From: Brasenia schreberi
Taxonomy: Eukaryota > Streptophyta > Magnoliopsida > Nymphaeales > Cabombaceae
Direction: 5' to 3'
DNA length: 64,000 nucleotides
Assembly (NCBI GenBank): GCA_036023115.1
Contig: JAYKKT010000046.1
Coordinates: forward strand, 6,087,501-6,151,500
Numbering within the stretch: the first letter of the stretch is position 1; each line of letters starts with the position of its first letter. Shown here piece by piece: positions 48,801-61,900 of this stretch. Below the pieces are notes generated by a model. The model did no database searches. It was not told the DNA's origin and saw nothing but the letters and a program-made list of their open reading frames with translations. Position numbers and translations under genes: made by a program.

Positions 48801-50345
48801 CACAAAGAGATGAAAGAAAGATCTCATCAATCGTTTTTTTGCACAACAATCAACAATGTATTAATTTTTTTCCAATTAGTAGCCAATCAACCCAATCAAA
48901 GGTTTTGATGTTTGCGATGGTTAATATTCCCTACTATTGGGTTCTTGAAATCAACACCAGTGAGAGTCTCCTCTCATTTCTTGTGTCTAAAATAACAACA
49001 GCAGGAAACTGATTTTCCACTGCACCACTTGAGCACGTGGTTAGCATAAGTAACATTCATAAGGAGCAGTTGTTGCTTCATATTCTTCTGCTAACAAAGC
49101 ATACAATATTGTGGTTAGAATGAAGCACAGCATGGCGTCAAGTCGTGGTGTGTGATGTAGCAGATACGGACCATCCACAGGACCCATACAATGTTCGCAT
49201 CATATTTGGTGGGCAATGGGAATGGGCAGTGCATTTATAGTTCTACTCTCCTGCAAGGATCTGTTAAACGAATAGATTGAGGTTCTATGAACGTCTTGAA
49301 TGACCTCTGGATAGCAGACTCTTGTACGTGGTTTGAACTAGTCGTTTACGTCAAGAAATGATGTCCGTTAGTGTCTAAACGTATAATAGATCGTCTCAGC
49401 AATGCGCTATCAAATGAACAAGTTAAACTCAAAAAGGTATCTTCTAGGGGCCCTCCTTACTGTAAAACTTGATTCTGAAATACCATACAAGCAGTACAGC
49501 AAAATAACGGACAGGAAGTGAGATACTAGAGTGCCTGAGAGGAGAGCAAGATTAAGTAAACCAACAACAGGGTTTCTGGTTCGCAAGGAAGCGGAGTTAA
49601 TCCCTGTATGATGTAAGAATTTATGTAAGTGTTGTACAGTGATAATGACTGGAAATATATACGTAAAAGATAACAATAATGAATGAGGCAGAAATCTTGT
49701 TTAATCGAGTTCAATGTATTTCAACTATAGGACTCGACTACCCATAAAGAACCATCGAATCCTTTAAGACTGTATAAGCTCCCGGTAAAGAACCATGGAA
49801 TCCATTAAGACTCTATAAGCTCAATATCACACGTGTACTATTTTTTGCCAATCAAGCTAGTTTCTTCTTCAAGTACACAAACACGTAAAATGGGCTTCCT
49901 GCAATCATGGCGGAGAGGGAAAGGGAGAAACCCAAAATTTGCAGAGAAAGGTACCTGGCAGAGATTATAGGTAAAACTATCATAATTGTCGATGACAATG
50001 ATGCGACTCGAATTCCGCCTCTCCGTCTCCGCCCCAACGGCCGTAACCGCGTTGATCCCGTTCGCTCGTAGTGACGGGAAACCCCTCTGCCGGACTCCGC
50101 CGGCATTTCGAAAGGAAGCCAAATCTAGAACACCAGACGAAGGATAAATCAAATGGATTCAGTTAAGAGAGGCAGAATCAATGGCATGAACACGTGCGCG
50201 CGCAGAGAGGAAGAGAGAGAGAGAGGCGCCAGCCGTTCATCATACGTTGTGGGGAGGAGTTGGCGGCGGTGGGGGCGGCGAGGGAACGGCGGGTTTCGCC
50301 GGAGAGCGCAGAGCTTTGAGAAAGGGAAAGCGCGCTCGTCGCCAT
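41119..50345 (-). CDS. ASB: Anthranilate synthase beta subunit (glutamine amidotransferase)
   Basis: Supplies ammonia from glutamine to the alpha subunit, which makes anthranilate, the first step of tryptophan synthesis in plastids. Eight minus-strand exons: 50345-50246, 50124-49955, 47559-47489, 47400-47363, 47284-47174, 46932-46833, 43359-43224, 41220-41119; every junction keeps phase, 275 residues. Exon 1 encodes a plastid transit peptide ([20 protein letters not shown]). The next exon has no ATG, and an in-frame TGA lies just upstream of it, so the two-exon start is required. Mature motifs: [41 protein letters not shown], the nucleophile in FGVCMGLQC (Cys152), [23 protein letters not shown], and QFHPES with catalytic His247 and Glu249. 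The intron after 47174 starts GC instead of GT. Long introns carry repeats, including the MITE at 41343-41763. Confidence 0.95.
41335..41771. mobile_element. hAT-like MITE with perfect 8-bp target duplication
   Basis: The 421-bp element runs 41343-41763. Ends TAGACATGG and CCATGTCTA are perfect 9-bp inverted repeats. GGTCCTAC flanks it on both sides (41335-41342 and 41764-41771), an exact 8-bp duplication. No coding capacity. It sits in the last intron of the anthranilate synthase gene. Because its borders are certain it is the reference copy for its family. Confidence 0.93.
42126..42187. repeat. (TA)n microsatellite
   Basis: About 60 bases of TA with one interruption, in the last intron of the anthranilate synthase gene. 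Confidence 0.95.
42330..42560. repeat. Small hairpin repeat, relative of 18490-18670
   Basis: AGATTTGAATTTAAAAAGC at 42409-42427 is the exact reverse complement of 42478-42496 (19 of 19). A palindromic ATTTAATG...CATTAAAT lies at the tip. Flanks match the block near 18500-18670 (CACTCAAAGA, TTTTCGTAC, CATGAACTATT). Confidence 0.75.
45470..45563. repeat. (TA)n microsatellite, about 90 bases
   Basis: The longest pure TA tract in the window, in an intron of the anthranilate synthase gene (43360-46832). Nearby are (TG)n at about 45852-45888 and (CA)n at about 46072-46089. Such tracts are often collapsed or mis-sized in assemblies. Confidence 0.95.
46636..46681. repeat. Short perfect tandem duplication
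   Basis: AAGGACCCTTATATGTTATG plus two bases occurs twice in a row, in an intron. Confidence 0.9.
47635..47760 (+). mobile_element. tRNA-derived SINE-like fragment
   Basis: CACCTATCTAGAGGGTCAAC and AAGGTCAGGAGTTTGATACC resemble the A and B boxes of the SINE-like piece at 21163-21262 (which has AGGTCAGGAGTTCAAATACC). In the long second intron of the anthranilate synthase gene. Confidence 0.5.
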
Positions 50346-52508
50346 CCAAGTCACTTTCGGATGGTGGACTCACCCGCCGACGACGATGGCTCCTTGGCAA
50401 AGTGAGAGAGAGGAGAAAGCAAGAGCAAGACCGTGACGTTGAGCTAACGAAGGTGAGGGCGGCCCAATCAACCCCCAATTCTCCCGAGCCCCTTTCAAAG
50501 ATACCGCCTTCTTTGGAAGCCAAAAATGGCAGAGTCACAGTGGTGATTCTCTCCCTCTTTGAACGCTAAAAATGGTTGATTCCATTGTTCATAGAGGGAA
50601 AATTATGGGATTTCGCCTCATATTTGCTAAATTCACCACCTTCCTTGTGGGAATTCCATGTCGGGATTGTTTTTTCTGGTTTTTCCGATATAGACCTTAA
50701 ATCTCGTCTCACGTTGATAAAAAGTAGGACGGCCATCTTCCCCTACAGCATTGTTCGCCACCACTGAGAAGCAAAAGATTACAGAGCAAATACATTCATA
50801 GATAGTTAAAAAGAAATCTTTGTATTAACCTCAAACAATAGACCGATCATCAGGTTGTAGATTTCGAGCGCCTTTGAATCCGAAGTTTGATACATCTTGC
50901 AATCTAAAAGAAGGTGATACAGTCTTGGTTTTGGTTATGGTGATGAAAGAAAATCAAAAGTTGATCAAAGAAACTCTTCCACCAGCCTCAAACAAGCGAT
51001 TGATCAAAGGAATTCTTAAGGGATTGAGAATTCTTAATCTCAATGATTCTTCAAGAGGTAATAGTTGATCCTTTAACTATAAGAAGTGATCCCAGACTAC
51101 CCATGTAACACAGCTAGAGCACCTTCAACATGTATGATATGAAGTGAATGGCACCCATTTTGGTGTCAAGGCCATGGTCTTTCCCATGGTTACCGTCGCA
51201 TCAGCAACCACCACCGGTCGCCGAAAGCATTTTGCATCATCATTCCAGTGCCTACTGACTTCTTAAACTCCTACATCCTCGTCTTCTTCCTTGCTGTTCT
51301 CGAACATACTATACCCTTGCAGAGATCCACAATATGGCCTCTGTTTGGATCTTTCACTTGAAACATGGGTCTCTATTCTTCTTGCTCAAACCTCAAATGT
51401 TGTGAAGGAGATCCGGTTAATCGAACTTCGTATCATGTTTAAGTAAAGGGAAAAGGATTAAGTTGGAACCAATATAGTTGGCTCGATGTGTCCTTGAGTT
51501 CCAATTATGACTGGGTGCAATAATCTCAATATGATACCTATGTGCATGTATACAGCTTGGGTCGGGCTCGTGTTGGGTTTTATGGGTTGGGTAGTTGTTA
51601 TGAGGTGCCGAGCAAATATTTATAATGGAGCCATCTTCCACCTGAAGGTTCTATTTGAGTCTACCCCTAGTGAGGAAAATTATGGCTGATTAGTTTAATA
51701 TTGTCATTGGTTTACCACTTCGGCTTATAAACTAACTGAGCCGCATGTGGTCTAGACAAAGGATTATGTGCAATGTACATATTCCTCTAGATGAAGCCTA
51801 TAAACATGTGCCAAAACGAATACGAACACGAGCTCAAACAAGCACAAAGAATTTCAACCGAATTCGAGCTCATGAGCCAAAATGAAGACGAACATGAGCT
51901 CAAACGGGCCCAAACAAGCACAAAGAGTTTCAACCAAATTCGAGCTCGGCTCGTTCTGAGATAATGCAAAGCTCACGAGTCACGACCATGGTTCTGAATA
52001 TAGAAGCACGAGTTGACTCGTATAGAAAGTATGCGAAATGCGAGCAGCTTGAGTTCGGCTTGTTTGCGCAGCCTATTATCAACTATACTTGATTTGGGTC
52101 TCTCCGGGTATCTGTCTCAAACCCGAACCGTTTGCGCCATTCACGATCGATTCGGTTCACAAGCCAACCGACTCGAGAGCAGACAAACCGTTACGCCCCT
52201 AACCGCCCAGCAGGCAATTACAACTTGCCACGTCACAGCAAAATCTACGTCGGATCCCCGCGTCCCAACGACAGCAGTGAAACAGAAGATCGAACGGCCA
52301 CTATGGACCACTTCCTGACTAAGACGCCCTTTGAACCGTCCGATCCTCTATCTGACGTCCTCTCCAGGAATTTAAGCATTCTCCCTTTCTCGACGGCCCG
52401 CAATTCCCAAGAATTGAGGGGACAAGAACCGGAATTTAGCTGCGATCTAAACCAATTTCTCTCCCTCTCTCTCTTGAATGAATTTTGCAAGGGAAGCGGG
52501 GCTGCGTC
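50346..52508. other. Intergenic region between divergent ASB and MMD1
   Basis: Holds the promoters and leaders of two divergently transcribed genes. 50346-50560 is GC-richer and CT-rich on the minus strand, as expected for the ASB leader. 51780-52080 is GAGCTC-rich repeat. A CT tract at 52460-52475 lies about 35 bases before the MMD1 ATG. No other gene is supported. Confidence 0.55.
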
Positions 52509-54967
52509 ATGGTTCAGCCATCAACGTCAATGGACTCCCAGGAACAAGAAGAGTTGTTGAAGAAGATGAGCAAGCGTCGGGCTCTAGGATACTACGGCTT
52601 CCACACCTTCGCCGATCCCGGCTGCCCGCTCGAACTCTCGGGCGCCTTTCGAGACAATGTCCGGCGGTTCCTCCAAGAATGCGCCCAGCCCGAGTATTCA
52701 TCCCCGGAGGGAGTGACCACCTGGAGGATCGCTTTGATCGAGGAGAGTTCCGAAGTCGCCATCTCGCTCTTCGTTGTCGTAGAAAGAGTCTCTCAGCACT
52801 CGGTTAGGCCTTACTGCGATTACTGCAAGTGCATCGGTGAGACGTTCATTCCTTCCCTAATCCTATAATTGACTACTCTCTTTGATGGCTTTTAGTTTCT
52901 TGGTGAGATTTCATGAAAGATTCATATTTGAGGATCAATGTAAGAAAAGTCATTTACGGTCGAGATTATTTACCACCTTCGTTGTTCCGATTATTTCTTT
53001 AGTACTATATATGAATTACGTTCTTGTTATCGAGATTTCTCTCCGATCGTCGTAGAGTGACGTAATGCAAGAATTTGTGTGGAATGGGTTCTCGTAATTT
53101 TCAAGTTTGTTGATCACTCCGTCGATTTCAGGGTGGAGCCACCACTTTGTATCAAAACGCCGGTACCATTTCATAATTCCGGCGTCGGATTCATCGGGTA
53201 AGCTTCTCTCAGACATATCGCCGGAGTGGACGAGATTAGACCGGACCGACTACCTTCTACACGGGATGATCCACTGCAATGGATTCGGCCACCTTATCTG
53301 TATCAATGGCCGCGAGAACGGCTCCAAGTACGTCACTGGCACCGAAATCATGGACCTCTGGGACCGAATCTGCAGCCTCCTCCGCACCAGGTAACTGATC
53401 GTCTCGTATTAGAACGATGGTGAATTTCGGCGAATTCGCCGTGCACTAATCTTCTTCTTCTCACAGGGAGGTGACCGTAGAGGACGTCGCTAAGAAGCGG
53501 AACATGGAGCTCAGGCTACTATACGGCGTGGCCTACGGGCGGCCATGGTTCGGTCGATGGGGGTATGAATGCGGTCGTGGCAGTTTCGGGGTGACGGCGA
53601 CCACATACGAGACGGCGGTGAAATTCCTGAGTGGCTTCCCGATCGCCACCGTCCTTGACGACTTCCGGTCGTCCGGCAATGCCGAGACGATCCGGCGTAT
53701 CGTTCGGTCGTACCAGGGCCTCAACGAGTCCAAGATGGTAACCATGAGGGATCTACTCCAGTTTATGATGGAGCTCAGATCCCACCTCCCGATTCGCCAG
53801 GCCGATTCAGCTGAGCCTTTCAAAGCAATTCGAATGGCAACGTCGACTAAAAGGAACCGGAACTCTGCGGGGGTGGTGGGGCGATCGGTGCCAAAGGAAT
53901 TATCCTTCCCTGTGAGCCGGTGGTCGGACAAGCGGTTGCGGTATGCCGCCGACGTGATACTCCAGTGCCTTGTCGAAGCCGGCGGCCGGATGTCTCGGCA
54001 GGAGGTGCGCGACGCCGCCCGGATGCACATAGGCGACACCGGACTCCTCGACTTCGTGCTCAAGTCTCTTAATGACTGCATCATCGGAAGGCACGTCGTC
54101 CGCCGGAGGGTAAACCCAGCCACCCGAATCCTTGAATACACTGTTCTTGAACAAGAATTTGACAATGGTGGCGGCGGCCGGGATGATAACGGCGATGGTG
54201 TATGGGAGTTAAATGCTAAGGAGGATGACAGTGCACCAAGCGATGAGAATTACGGAGCACGAGGTGGGATCGCACGGTTTGAGGTGGTGAAGGACATACA
54301 GTACGTCTACAAGAACGTACTAGAGAGCTACTGGCCGGCGAAACTCGGGCAGACACCGGAGGCGGCTGTGATGCAAGCGGCGGCGCGGGCTGTCCTTGAC
54401 ACGAAGCTGTTCGTGAAGTCATGGCCGTTTTTCGACGACGCCGATGCGATGCTACGATTCCTGTGCACCATGGTGCCAGGATGCACCGCCGAGGCCGAGG
54501 AACTGACCAGGAAGCCTCCACCGCCAGAGGTGGTGGTAGTTCCGCCCTACGCGACGGTTGGTGACCTCAAGAGGGAGGTGGAGGACGCCCTCCGGGACAC
54601 CTACTGCATAACGGAGGGGTTCGTGGTGAGGGAGATCGATGGGCTGTTAATGGATAAGGAGGACGACGGCGAACTGTTGTTCGGGGTGGCCGAGTCCGGA
54701 AAGAGGGTGTGGGTGCGAGGGAGTGGGCTGGACCTAGTGGACGGTGGTCTCATTTATGAAGGTGGTGTGGACAACTGGGTGGTCCGGTGCAGCTGCGGCG
54801 CGAGGGACGACGACGGCGAGAGGATGATCGCCTGCGACATCTGCGAGGTGTGGCAACACACCCGCTGTGGCGGCATCGCCGACGGCGAAAACCCGCCGCC
54901 GCTTTTCATCTGTGATGCCTGCACGGGCTCCCTGATGCCCATGAGCTTGACGCCATGGATGAGTTAA
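52509..54967 (+). CDS. MMD1: PHD-finger protein MMD1/DUET-like (male meiocyte death 1)
   Basis: MMD1/DUET is a nuclear PHD-finger regulator that reads histone marks and controls expression in male meiocytes; loss causes meiotic arrest and male sterility. Exons 52509-52836, 53132-53390, 53467-54967; junctions keep phase, 695 residues, near the Arabidopsis length as I remember it. The ATG at 52509 follows a CT-rich leader. Family blocks: FRDNVRRFLQECAQPEY, YCDYCKCIGWSHHFVSKRRY, LLHGMIHCNGFGHLICING, MDLWDRICSLL, VTVEDVAKKRNMELRLLYGV, PWFGRWGYECGRGSFGVT. A winged-helix-like middle region follows (YAADVILQCLVEAGGRMSRQ). The C-terminal PHD finger (about 638-681) has a C4HC3 set: CSCG, CDIC, WQHTRC, FICDAC. 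Exon 3 is clearly GC-richer than its surroundings. MS1 and At1g33420 are relatives; several blocks fit MMD1 best. Confidence 0.9.
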
Positions 54968-55994
54968 GAATGATTGTTTGCCTCCTTTTAAACATGCAAT
55001 ACATTACGTTCAACAAATGCATATAGATGAGAATCAGGTGAAGGATTTTGAGATCTCGGTGGGCTCAATTTCTATTGAAACCTTTGAAATTGTACAAATT
55101 AGCACACTGCATTCTTTAGAAGTCGAATAATTGAATTTGTACAAATTCGTGTTGTCGAGAAGGATGAAACCGAGCTCCAAACCAAGCTCGAGCTCGAGTC
55201 TTAGTCAACTTGAGTTGGGTTTAAAGTTTGCTCCAGCTCAGTTCAAGCTTGAACTTCTTAAAGGATCCCGGCTTGAGCTTAAATTCACGTTCAAGGTTAG
55301 CTTATTTACTGAATAAGCGAGTTCGAGTCGAGCTTGGATGAGTCCAACCCAAGCCCATACATACCAAGGAAAGGAAGATCTTAGGTGATTGAAGGCTCAT
55401 TTTCAACTTCAAGGAAGACTTCATTTGTTTTTTGGTAAAATGGGGAAATCTTGATATACGGCCCCAGGTATCGAACTCAAAAAAGATCTCTTTCTCAACT
55501 TGGTTCAGCCATGGCTCATAAAAGCATGGCATGCTCGAAGGATGTTCATATAGTGGTTAGCTCGGCTCATTTGTTAGCGAAGGAGCCGAGCAACAAACAG
55601 GGGTGGGTTCGGTTCGGCGTGACTCGTTTAGGAGCCCTACATTCGTGTTGAATATGGTGCAAAATTCAGATCCAAATTGAAACCCAGTGATGCAAGATCC
55701 AATAAGGCCGAACTGAGTGACGATATGAACCGACCGGAACCGGATCCATCACGTCACCTAGTTCCTCGAAAATCGATCTGTCCCGTGCATCTGAAATATT
55801 TAAAAGTAGTGGGAGTTATAGAAATTATGATAGAATACCGAGGGGACGTGCAAATCACGCTGCGTGCATTGGCGGGCGGGAGGGGTTGCGCCAGCCCCTC
55901 CCTTATGCGGTTATACAAAACCCCCTCCGTCATCGTCATCGTCATCGTCATCGTCGGTCGTCGTCATCGTGTCTGCTACTTCCAGAAGAAGCTA
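54968..55994. other. Intergenic region and POD1 leader
   Basis: MMD1 3' flank, then GAGCTC-rich repeat (55160-55330), then a stretch with SINE-like features. 55928-55963 carries a (CATCGT)n hexamer repeat just before the POD1 start. An in-frame reading extends from 55677 through this repeat but looks like leader, not protein. Confidence 0.55.
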
Positions 55995-58900
55995 ATGGTA
56001 GAGGCTTCTTCAACTATGGACGTGCGTCCCAGAAGTCGGAATCTCTCCTTCCGAATTCTCGCCGATGAGAGCGTTTTAGTATCCGGCGGTGACCTTTCCT
56101 TCTCCAGATCAGCGTCGATTCCCGGGGAGTTCGCTGATAACGGAACCTCTTCCGTCCGGGGGAGGAAGACGAGGCGGAAACGAAAGAACAAGGCTTCCAA
56201 GGAGGAGGATGCGGAAGGGGAGGCTCTGGTCAATCCCGTTGCCGGCAGATCTCTTTCCGAGATTATTCGACCCCAAGATGCATCCGGTCGTGTCGAAACC
56301 CGGGGGGATCCTGTGGAGGAAGGCTCAGGGTCTCCCAGAATTGAGCATGTTTTGGACGGATCGGTCGTTGATGAGATCAGATCTCTCGTCGCCAGCGGTG
56401 GGGGGAGCGTGCTGACAGCGTTCGAGGAACCTAGTGTCGATGGATCATCCGTTGCGCCAGCGATTTCATCGGCTGAGTTAAGGCAGAGAACAGTGAACGG
56501 GAATCTTGCAGATAAGATTGGGGATTTGGACCAGCTGGATAGCCGGTCAGATGTGCATGCGGCGGCGGAGGACCGAGTGATGCCTAGTCAAGTGGGGCAG
56601 TGGAGGACCCAAGGCAACGGGCCGTCGCGACTAGAGACTGAAAAGTCGTTAGATTGGAAATCGTTAACCGCAGATGGCTCTCAATGTGAGTTTTATTGTT
56701 CTTATTATTTTGCTTTTCACAATTGGTAATCTGATTCATTTGCTGATTGCGGAGTTATAGTTTGTGTTCTTCCCCTTGTTGTCAGCGCAAACAGGAGAAT
56801 TACGTGCCTTTCCTTTTTCCTTATAGTGCTCTATGCATGTTTTCGAAGTATTAATTTGTATTCTCTAACTCCGTAATTACATTGGAAAAGTATATACTCA
56901 TTATCAACTGCCCGCAATTTGAGTAACCTTAAGAAAGTAAGTCTTCGACAAAGGTTCCTCCATAAATAGGTATGAGATTTTTTTTTGAATGTGTCGATAT
57001 GGTATTCCTTGTTGCCTGGTGTGTCCTTGTTGACAAAAGATGGTTTATTTGTTGCAGTCTGGTGATGTGATTTTATTTCCAGAAGACTAACCAAGGAACA
57101 GCTAGATCCCCAAGGGGAAAACAAAAAAATTTAGTGCCCTCGCACAGCAAAATAGTCAGGGAAGAAAACATAGGTTTCTTTTTGAGATGCTGTTGGATGA
57201 TACAGATGGAAATCGTCTCCACCATAATTGGATTTACTTCCCAGTTTACAGACGCATAACTTTGCCACATCGTGTTCAGGCTCCTGCAGATAACCATGAT
57301 TCCCGTTTTAGTAACGTTCTTATATAATTTGGCGCTTATGTAGAAGATCTTTTTCCATCCTTTTTGTAGAACAATGTTTTAGTGTCTGACATTAGCAAAA
57401 CAGCACATGAGTTGGAAAATTGGTGTCTGACATTAGCAAAACACCACGGTAAATATAATTCTCTTATAAGGACCCCAAACAAACTTGTCAAGTTCATAAT
57501 CATGGAGCATCATGTCACAAGTACAATGACAGCCGAGTTCCAAGGGCATTACATCTGAAACTTAAAATTTTTCTCACCTCTGAGTTGCAAAAGTGAACAA
57601 AAGCTGAAAAAACTAGGACTTTGTGAGAAAGAAACAGTAACATGCAAACACCAACTAGAAAACCTCAACTAGAAACCAACTCTTTTGAATCATTTACCTT
57701 TCTGGGGTGATGGATTACGTTTCAGATTGGTGCATTCAGCTTGTGCTGGAGATGCCACTGGCAGTAATTCCAAGCGAACACAGTGAGATGTCCTGAGTCC
57801 TAACTGTGCTTCTCGGTGAACATGAGAGAGAAGTTTTGAAGGGAATGAGGTTGTCATACTAACAAAAAACTGAAAGTACAAATTAGCTTGGCATGAACAC
57901 AAAAAATTCACGAACTTTTGCATGTGACACACAGAACTACAGTTATAGTAGGTAAAAGGACAATAAAACTCCATTAATATCGTGTCACTTATGAAATGTT
58001 AAACAGTTTGCAGTATATGTTATCTCAAAATAAACTTTTGTCCGATCTTAAGTCGTACAGAATGATCATATCAGTTGAATGCTATTCAATGCTGTGAGTT
58101 GGAACTTCTGTATACTTACAATTGTCTCTGATATGTTTTCTAGATAAATTACTGCCTCCAGATTTTTGTGATACAGATGCAGATTCAATGCCCGTAAGCA
58201 AGTTTTCTCTACAGTCTTTCTGGGGTGAGATACAAGGGGGGAATTCTTTGCGGATAACAGCATCCGTTGGAAATGAGAAGAAGAGGCAGAGGGTTTACAA
58301 TACAATGTTCCATGTGCCATGGAGATGTGAACTGGTATGCCATGATTGAATATTGAGATTAAACGTGACTTGTTTTTACGCTTTATTGTGATAACATGTA
58401 TATTTGCAGTTGTTTATAAGCTACATTCTTGGATTTTTCATGATGTTCAGTTGCTTTCATAATCTGAAAGAGAAACATTTGAACTTGTAACTTAGCACAC
58501 ATGTGGAAAAGATAGATTTGGCTAATCAGTTTCTTAGGAACTATTTGATCTATTGTTGTGATGGATGTAGTTGGCATGCTGAGCCTTCTTGGACAATGAT
58601 AAACGCCTGGAAAAGTCACTGGTTTCTTGATCTTGCTTCAGTTCAACTAGTATCTTTCTTTTGTTATTTGTTTTTGAGATAACTTTCATGTGAAATGTGG
58701 ATCAGCAACTTCAATATAATCATTCGACATGTACAATTGAAAGGCCTACTCTAACTTTGAACGCATGCTTTTTACTGTTGTTATATGATCATGTATATAT
58801 TTTGCATTCACAGTCTGATGTGTTCAATCATGTGCAGCTAATTGATGTTGGCTTCTTTGTATGCCTTGATTCTTTTCTTTCATTGTTAACGGTCATGCCA

Positions 58901-61900
58901 GCTCAGATTGTTATGACCCTGTGGAGATTCTTAAGTATGAGGTAAGAGCACATTATCTACTTGTGCCTGGAAAACCTTATGTTCATTTGTAACGTATCTC
59001 ATATTTCTCAATTACATAACTCTATTGGTGTTGAGCGCTTGATATCTTCTCTCCTCTTTTTGTTTTCCCTGTTTCCCCTGCCTGCTCTTACTGGTCCCAT
59101 GAATTAAAATTGCGAACAGTGTTTTACCGTACAATCAGGTTTATTTGGTCACTTCTGTCTATCACTGTAGAGGGTGATTGGCAACTTTTGATCCCTCTAC
59201 AGTGGCACAGGAGAGAAAATTGTATCTCATTTTGCAGCTCCATGCATTTTGCAAGTGCACAAAATAGAGTTACCACCTGTCCATCTGCTTTTTAAACTGA
59301 GAAGGTGAAAGACAGCCTATTTTGTTCATCACTGCAAACGCTTCCTTAACGCCTCTGGAAGGGAGGCTGCATAACACTATGTAAAAGGATGTTAACATAC
59401 GGGCATCAACGGAATGTTCTTAGGCCAACGAAACAAGGTCACTGGAATTGAGCTTTATTGTCACATAGAGTTACCCTAAATAGGAGATAAATTTTCGGCA
59501 GATTAAGGAGATTTATTTGTTGCTAGTGTGGAGCAGTTGACATCAGTTGTTTGCTCTAGAAGATGGCTGTTTTAGTATCCTATATCCTAACTGTGCAGCC
59601 TCGTTAAGTATCCTAACCTTAGTAAATCAACAACTGCTCATCTGGGTGGCAAATTGGCTAAAGAGTTGGGTTTTGGTCGGGTCACTTGGGGTTCGGGTAA
59701 AAGTCCAGTAGACACAAACTTGACACATTCTTTTAATCGGACCTGGACAACACTGGACCTGACTTGACCAGGTCTGGGTCAACCCAGCACTAATCAACAA
59801 TGGTTTCTTTGGTGTGGTTATTTGCCGTAATGAAAAACCAAAAGTGGAAATGTTTTAATTAAAGAAAGGGTTATTTGCGGTACTTTTCTCCTTTACCTAA
59901 AAGAGAGGAAAAAGTTGTAGAAAAGGAAAAATAGTTTATCATGGAGAAAAGGCAAAAATGAGTGATTTCCTATTATTCACCTCAAGAAGCCAATGATTGA
60001 AAAAGAAATGAAAGGAGAGACAAACCTTTTCTGGTCGTTTAGTTTTTGTGAAGATCTTACGCACATTGTTTCTTTTTATTGTCTTAGTAAAAGCCAAGGA
60101 TGAGTCCATGACATTGGAACCCATCGATTACACCCTGCTCCTAAACCATCGCCCCTACTCTTCTTGGCCCATAATTTCTTTTTATTGGTTCCTAATTTCT
60201 TTTTGTTGTCTCAGTAAAAGCCGAGGAGGTTCCACCCCCCTACTCTCTCTCTCTCTCTTCAAAATGTACAGTACTCAATTTCAAAGCAAATGAACTGGAA
60301 GAGAAAAGTTATAGTATAGACTATAGAGATTCATTTTTCAAAGATTTTTCTGCTTAAAGAGACAAAACATGTCTCTTGATGTGGTAAGGGGTTAATGCCT
60401 TAAATAAGAAAGAGAATGAAAAGCTTTCTAGAATTCACAAAGTCAGAGTCAGTTTTGAGTCACCTGAACTCGACCTAACCTTCTGTTGGGTCTTCTTCTG
60501 CCAACATGCACCTGACCAGAGTTTGTTGAACCACAACCGAGACATGAACTATATATATCGGGTTCAGGTCAGGTTGTTGGGTGACTTTAGTCGAATCAAC
60601 AATAACCTTTCGTTCTGAAGATGTTTCTCTTTGCATGTGCTTGTTTGAAAAGGTCAGCAATGTTATTACTCAAGTAGGTGTTGAATCAGATGGGATCATG
60701 TTCTTCTCTAGATATGAATTGTTCCTGAAGTGAACTCACCAAACACAAACTTTCATGCTGTTTTCACCTCTAGGGACAATATGAAGTCTTTTAGTTGGGA
60801 ATCATGGTGAAGGTGCTGTTTTGGAAGAGTCAGTCTTATGACAGGCAGTTAGTTCTTATGTCTAGTTTAGGAACTTACCTATTTCCGTTTAGGATAAGGT
60901 TAGTTAATTAGTGAAAAGTGCCATAATTAAAAGGTGTCAAACACTGAGTTTTAGATTGTACAAAACTTATGATCCCCTAGTTTTAGTTACTAGAACTGTA
61001 TTTGTGTTTTTGATCTTCTGTATTCTAATTTGTGCCTGCATTGTTCCAAATTCTAACCATGCAGATGTGTTTTTTACATCATCAAATTAGCAGGAATTTA
61101 CTTTAGAAGCAACAAATTCCAACACACAACCTAGATTTTAGAAAGGCTGAAAAATGGACAGTCACTTTTATCAACTTATAAAATTTCATTTATATCAGAT
61201 TCAATAGACCCAAAAGCTAGATTTAGGAAATGAATCATAAACAACAGTTTCATAGATGTTCGTTTGATTAGGAGTAGGACCACAAAAGTGGGTAGGAGGA
61301 ACCTCTCTCTCCACACGCACAATTAGATATGCCTGTGTATATATAACACAACGAATTTCTTCATATTTTTCCTGAGATTTGAAAATGGTAACAAGACACT
61401 GCTTGAGCTGAAAGGCAATTAAAGGAAGTAATGCTTTGCAATATAATTTCTGGAAGGCTAGAACATGCATTTTTGTCAGAAACTTTTTCAACTAATTCAG
61501 GCAGGACTCCAGAGGATGAACAATAACAGACAGTTCTGAAAGTGTCAATTAGCAAAATCCATGTAATCGGAAACCAGAGTAAGAGGGATCACTTTAACCA
61601 AAATCAGCAAGATGACAGCATCATGCTGTTTAGATTTCCTGTCATTCATGCATGGAGGGAGTTCTCAAAAATATTCATAATAACTTGTTGAGAATGACAA
61701 AGAAATACGCACCATACGATCATACATGAAAAAACAGAAAATAACGAAGAAGAAATACGAAGGGAAAATGGTTGAGATCGGAAAAGGGGGCAGGCCCTCC
61801 AATGGAGGTTGCCCCCTTCTTTCTCTCTCTATCTGTTACTCAAATCCTTTACTGATTACAAGTTGGACCAGTCTGGAAAAAAATAAAAGACCAAAATGCC

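Noticed and set aside
50149..50538. 129-codon minus frame upstream of ASB
   Set aside because: It is the ASB leader and transit-peptide exon read in the wrong frame; the frame starting at 50345 gives a proper transit peptide and joins in phase.
53533..54165. 210-codon minus frame inside MMD1
   Set aside because: Antisense shadow of GC-rich MMD1 exon 3; the plus strand carries clear family motifs.
55677..55994. N-terminal extension of POD1 from the upstream ATG
   Set aside because: It translates a (CATCGT)n repeat into an Ile-Val run and repeat-like leader; the start at 55995 is more plausible.
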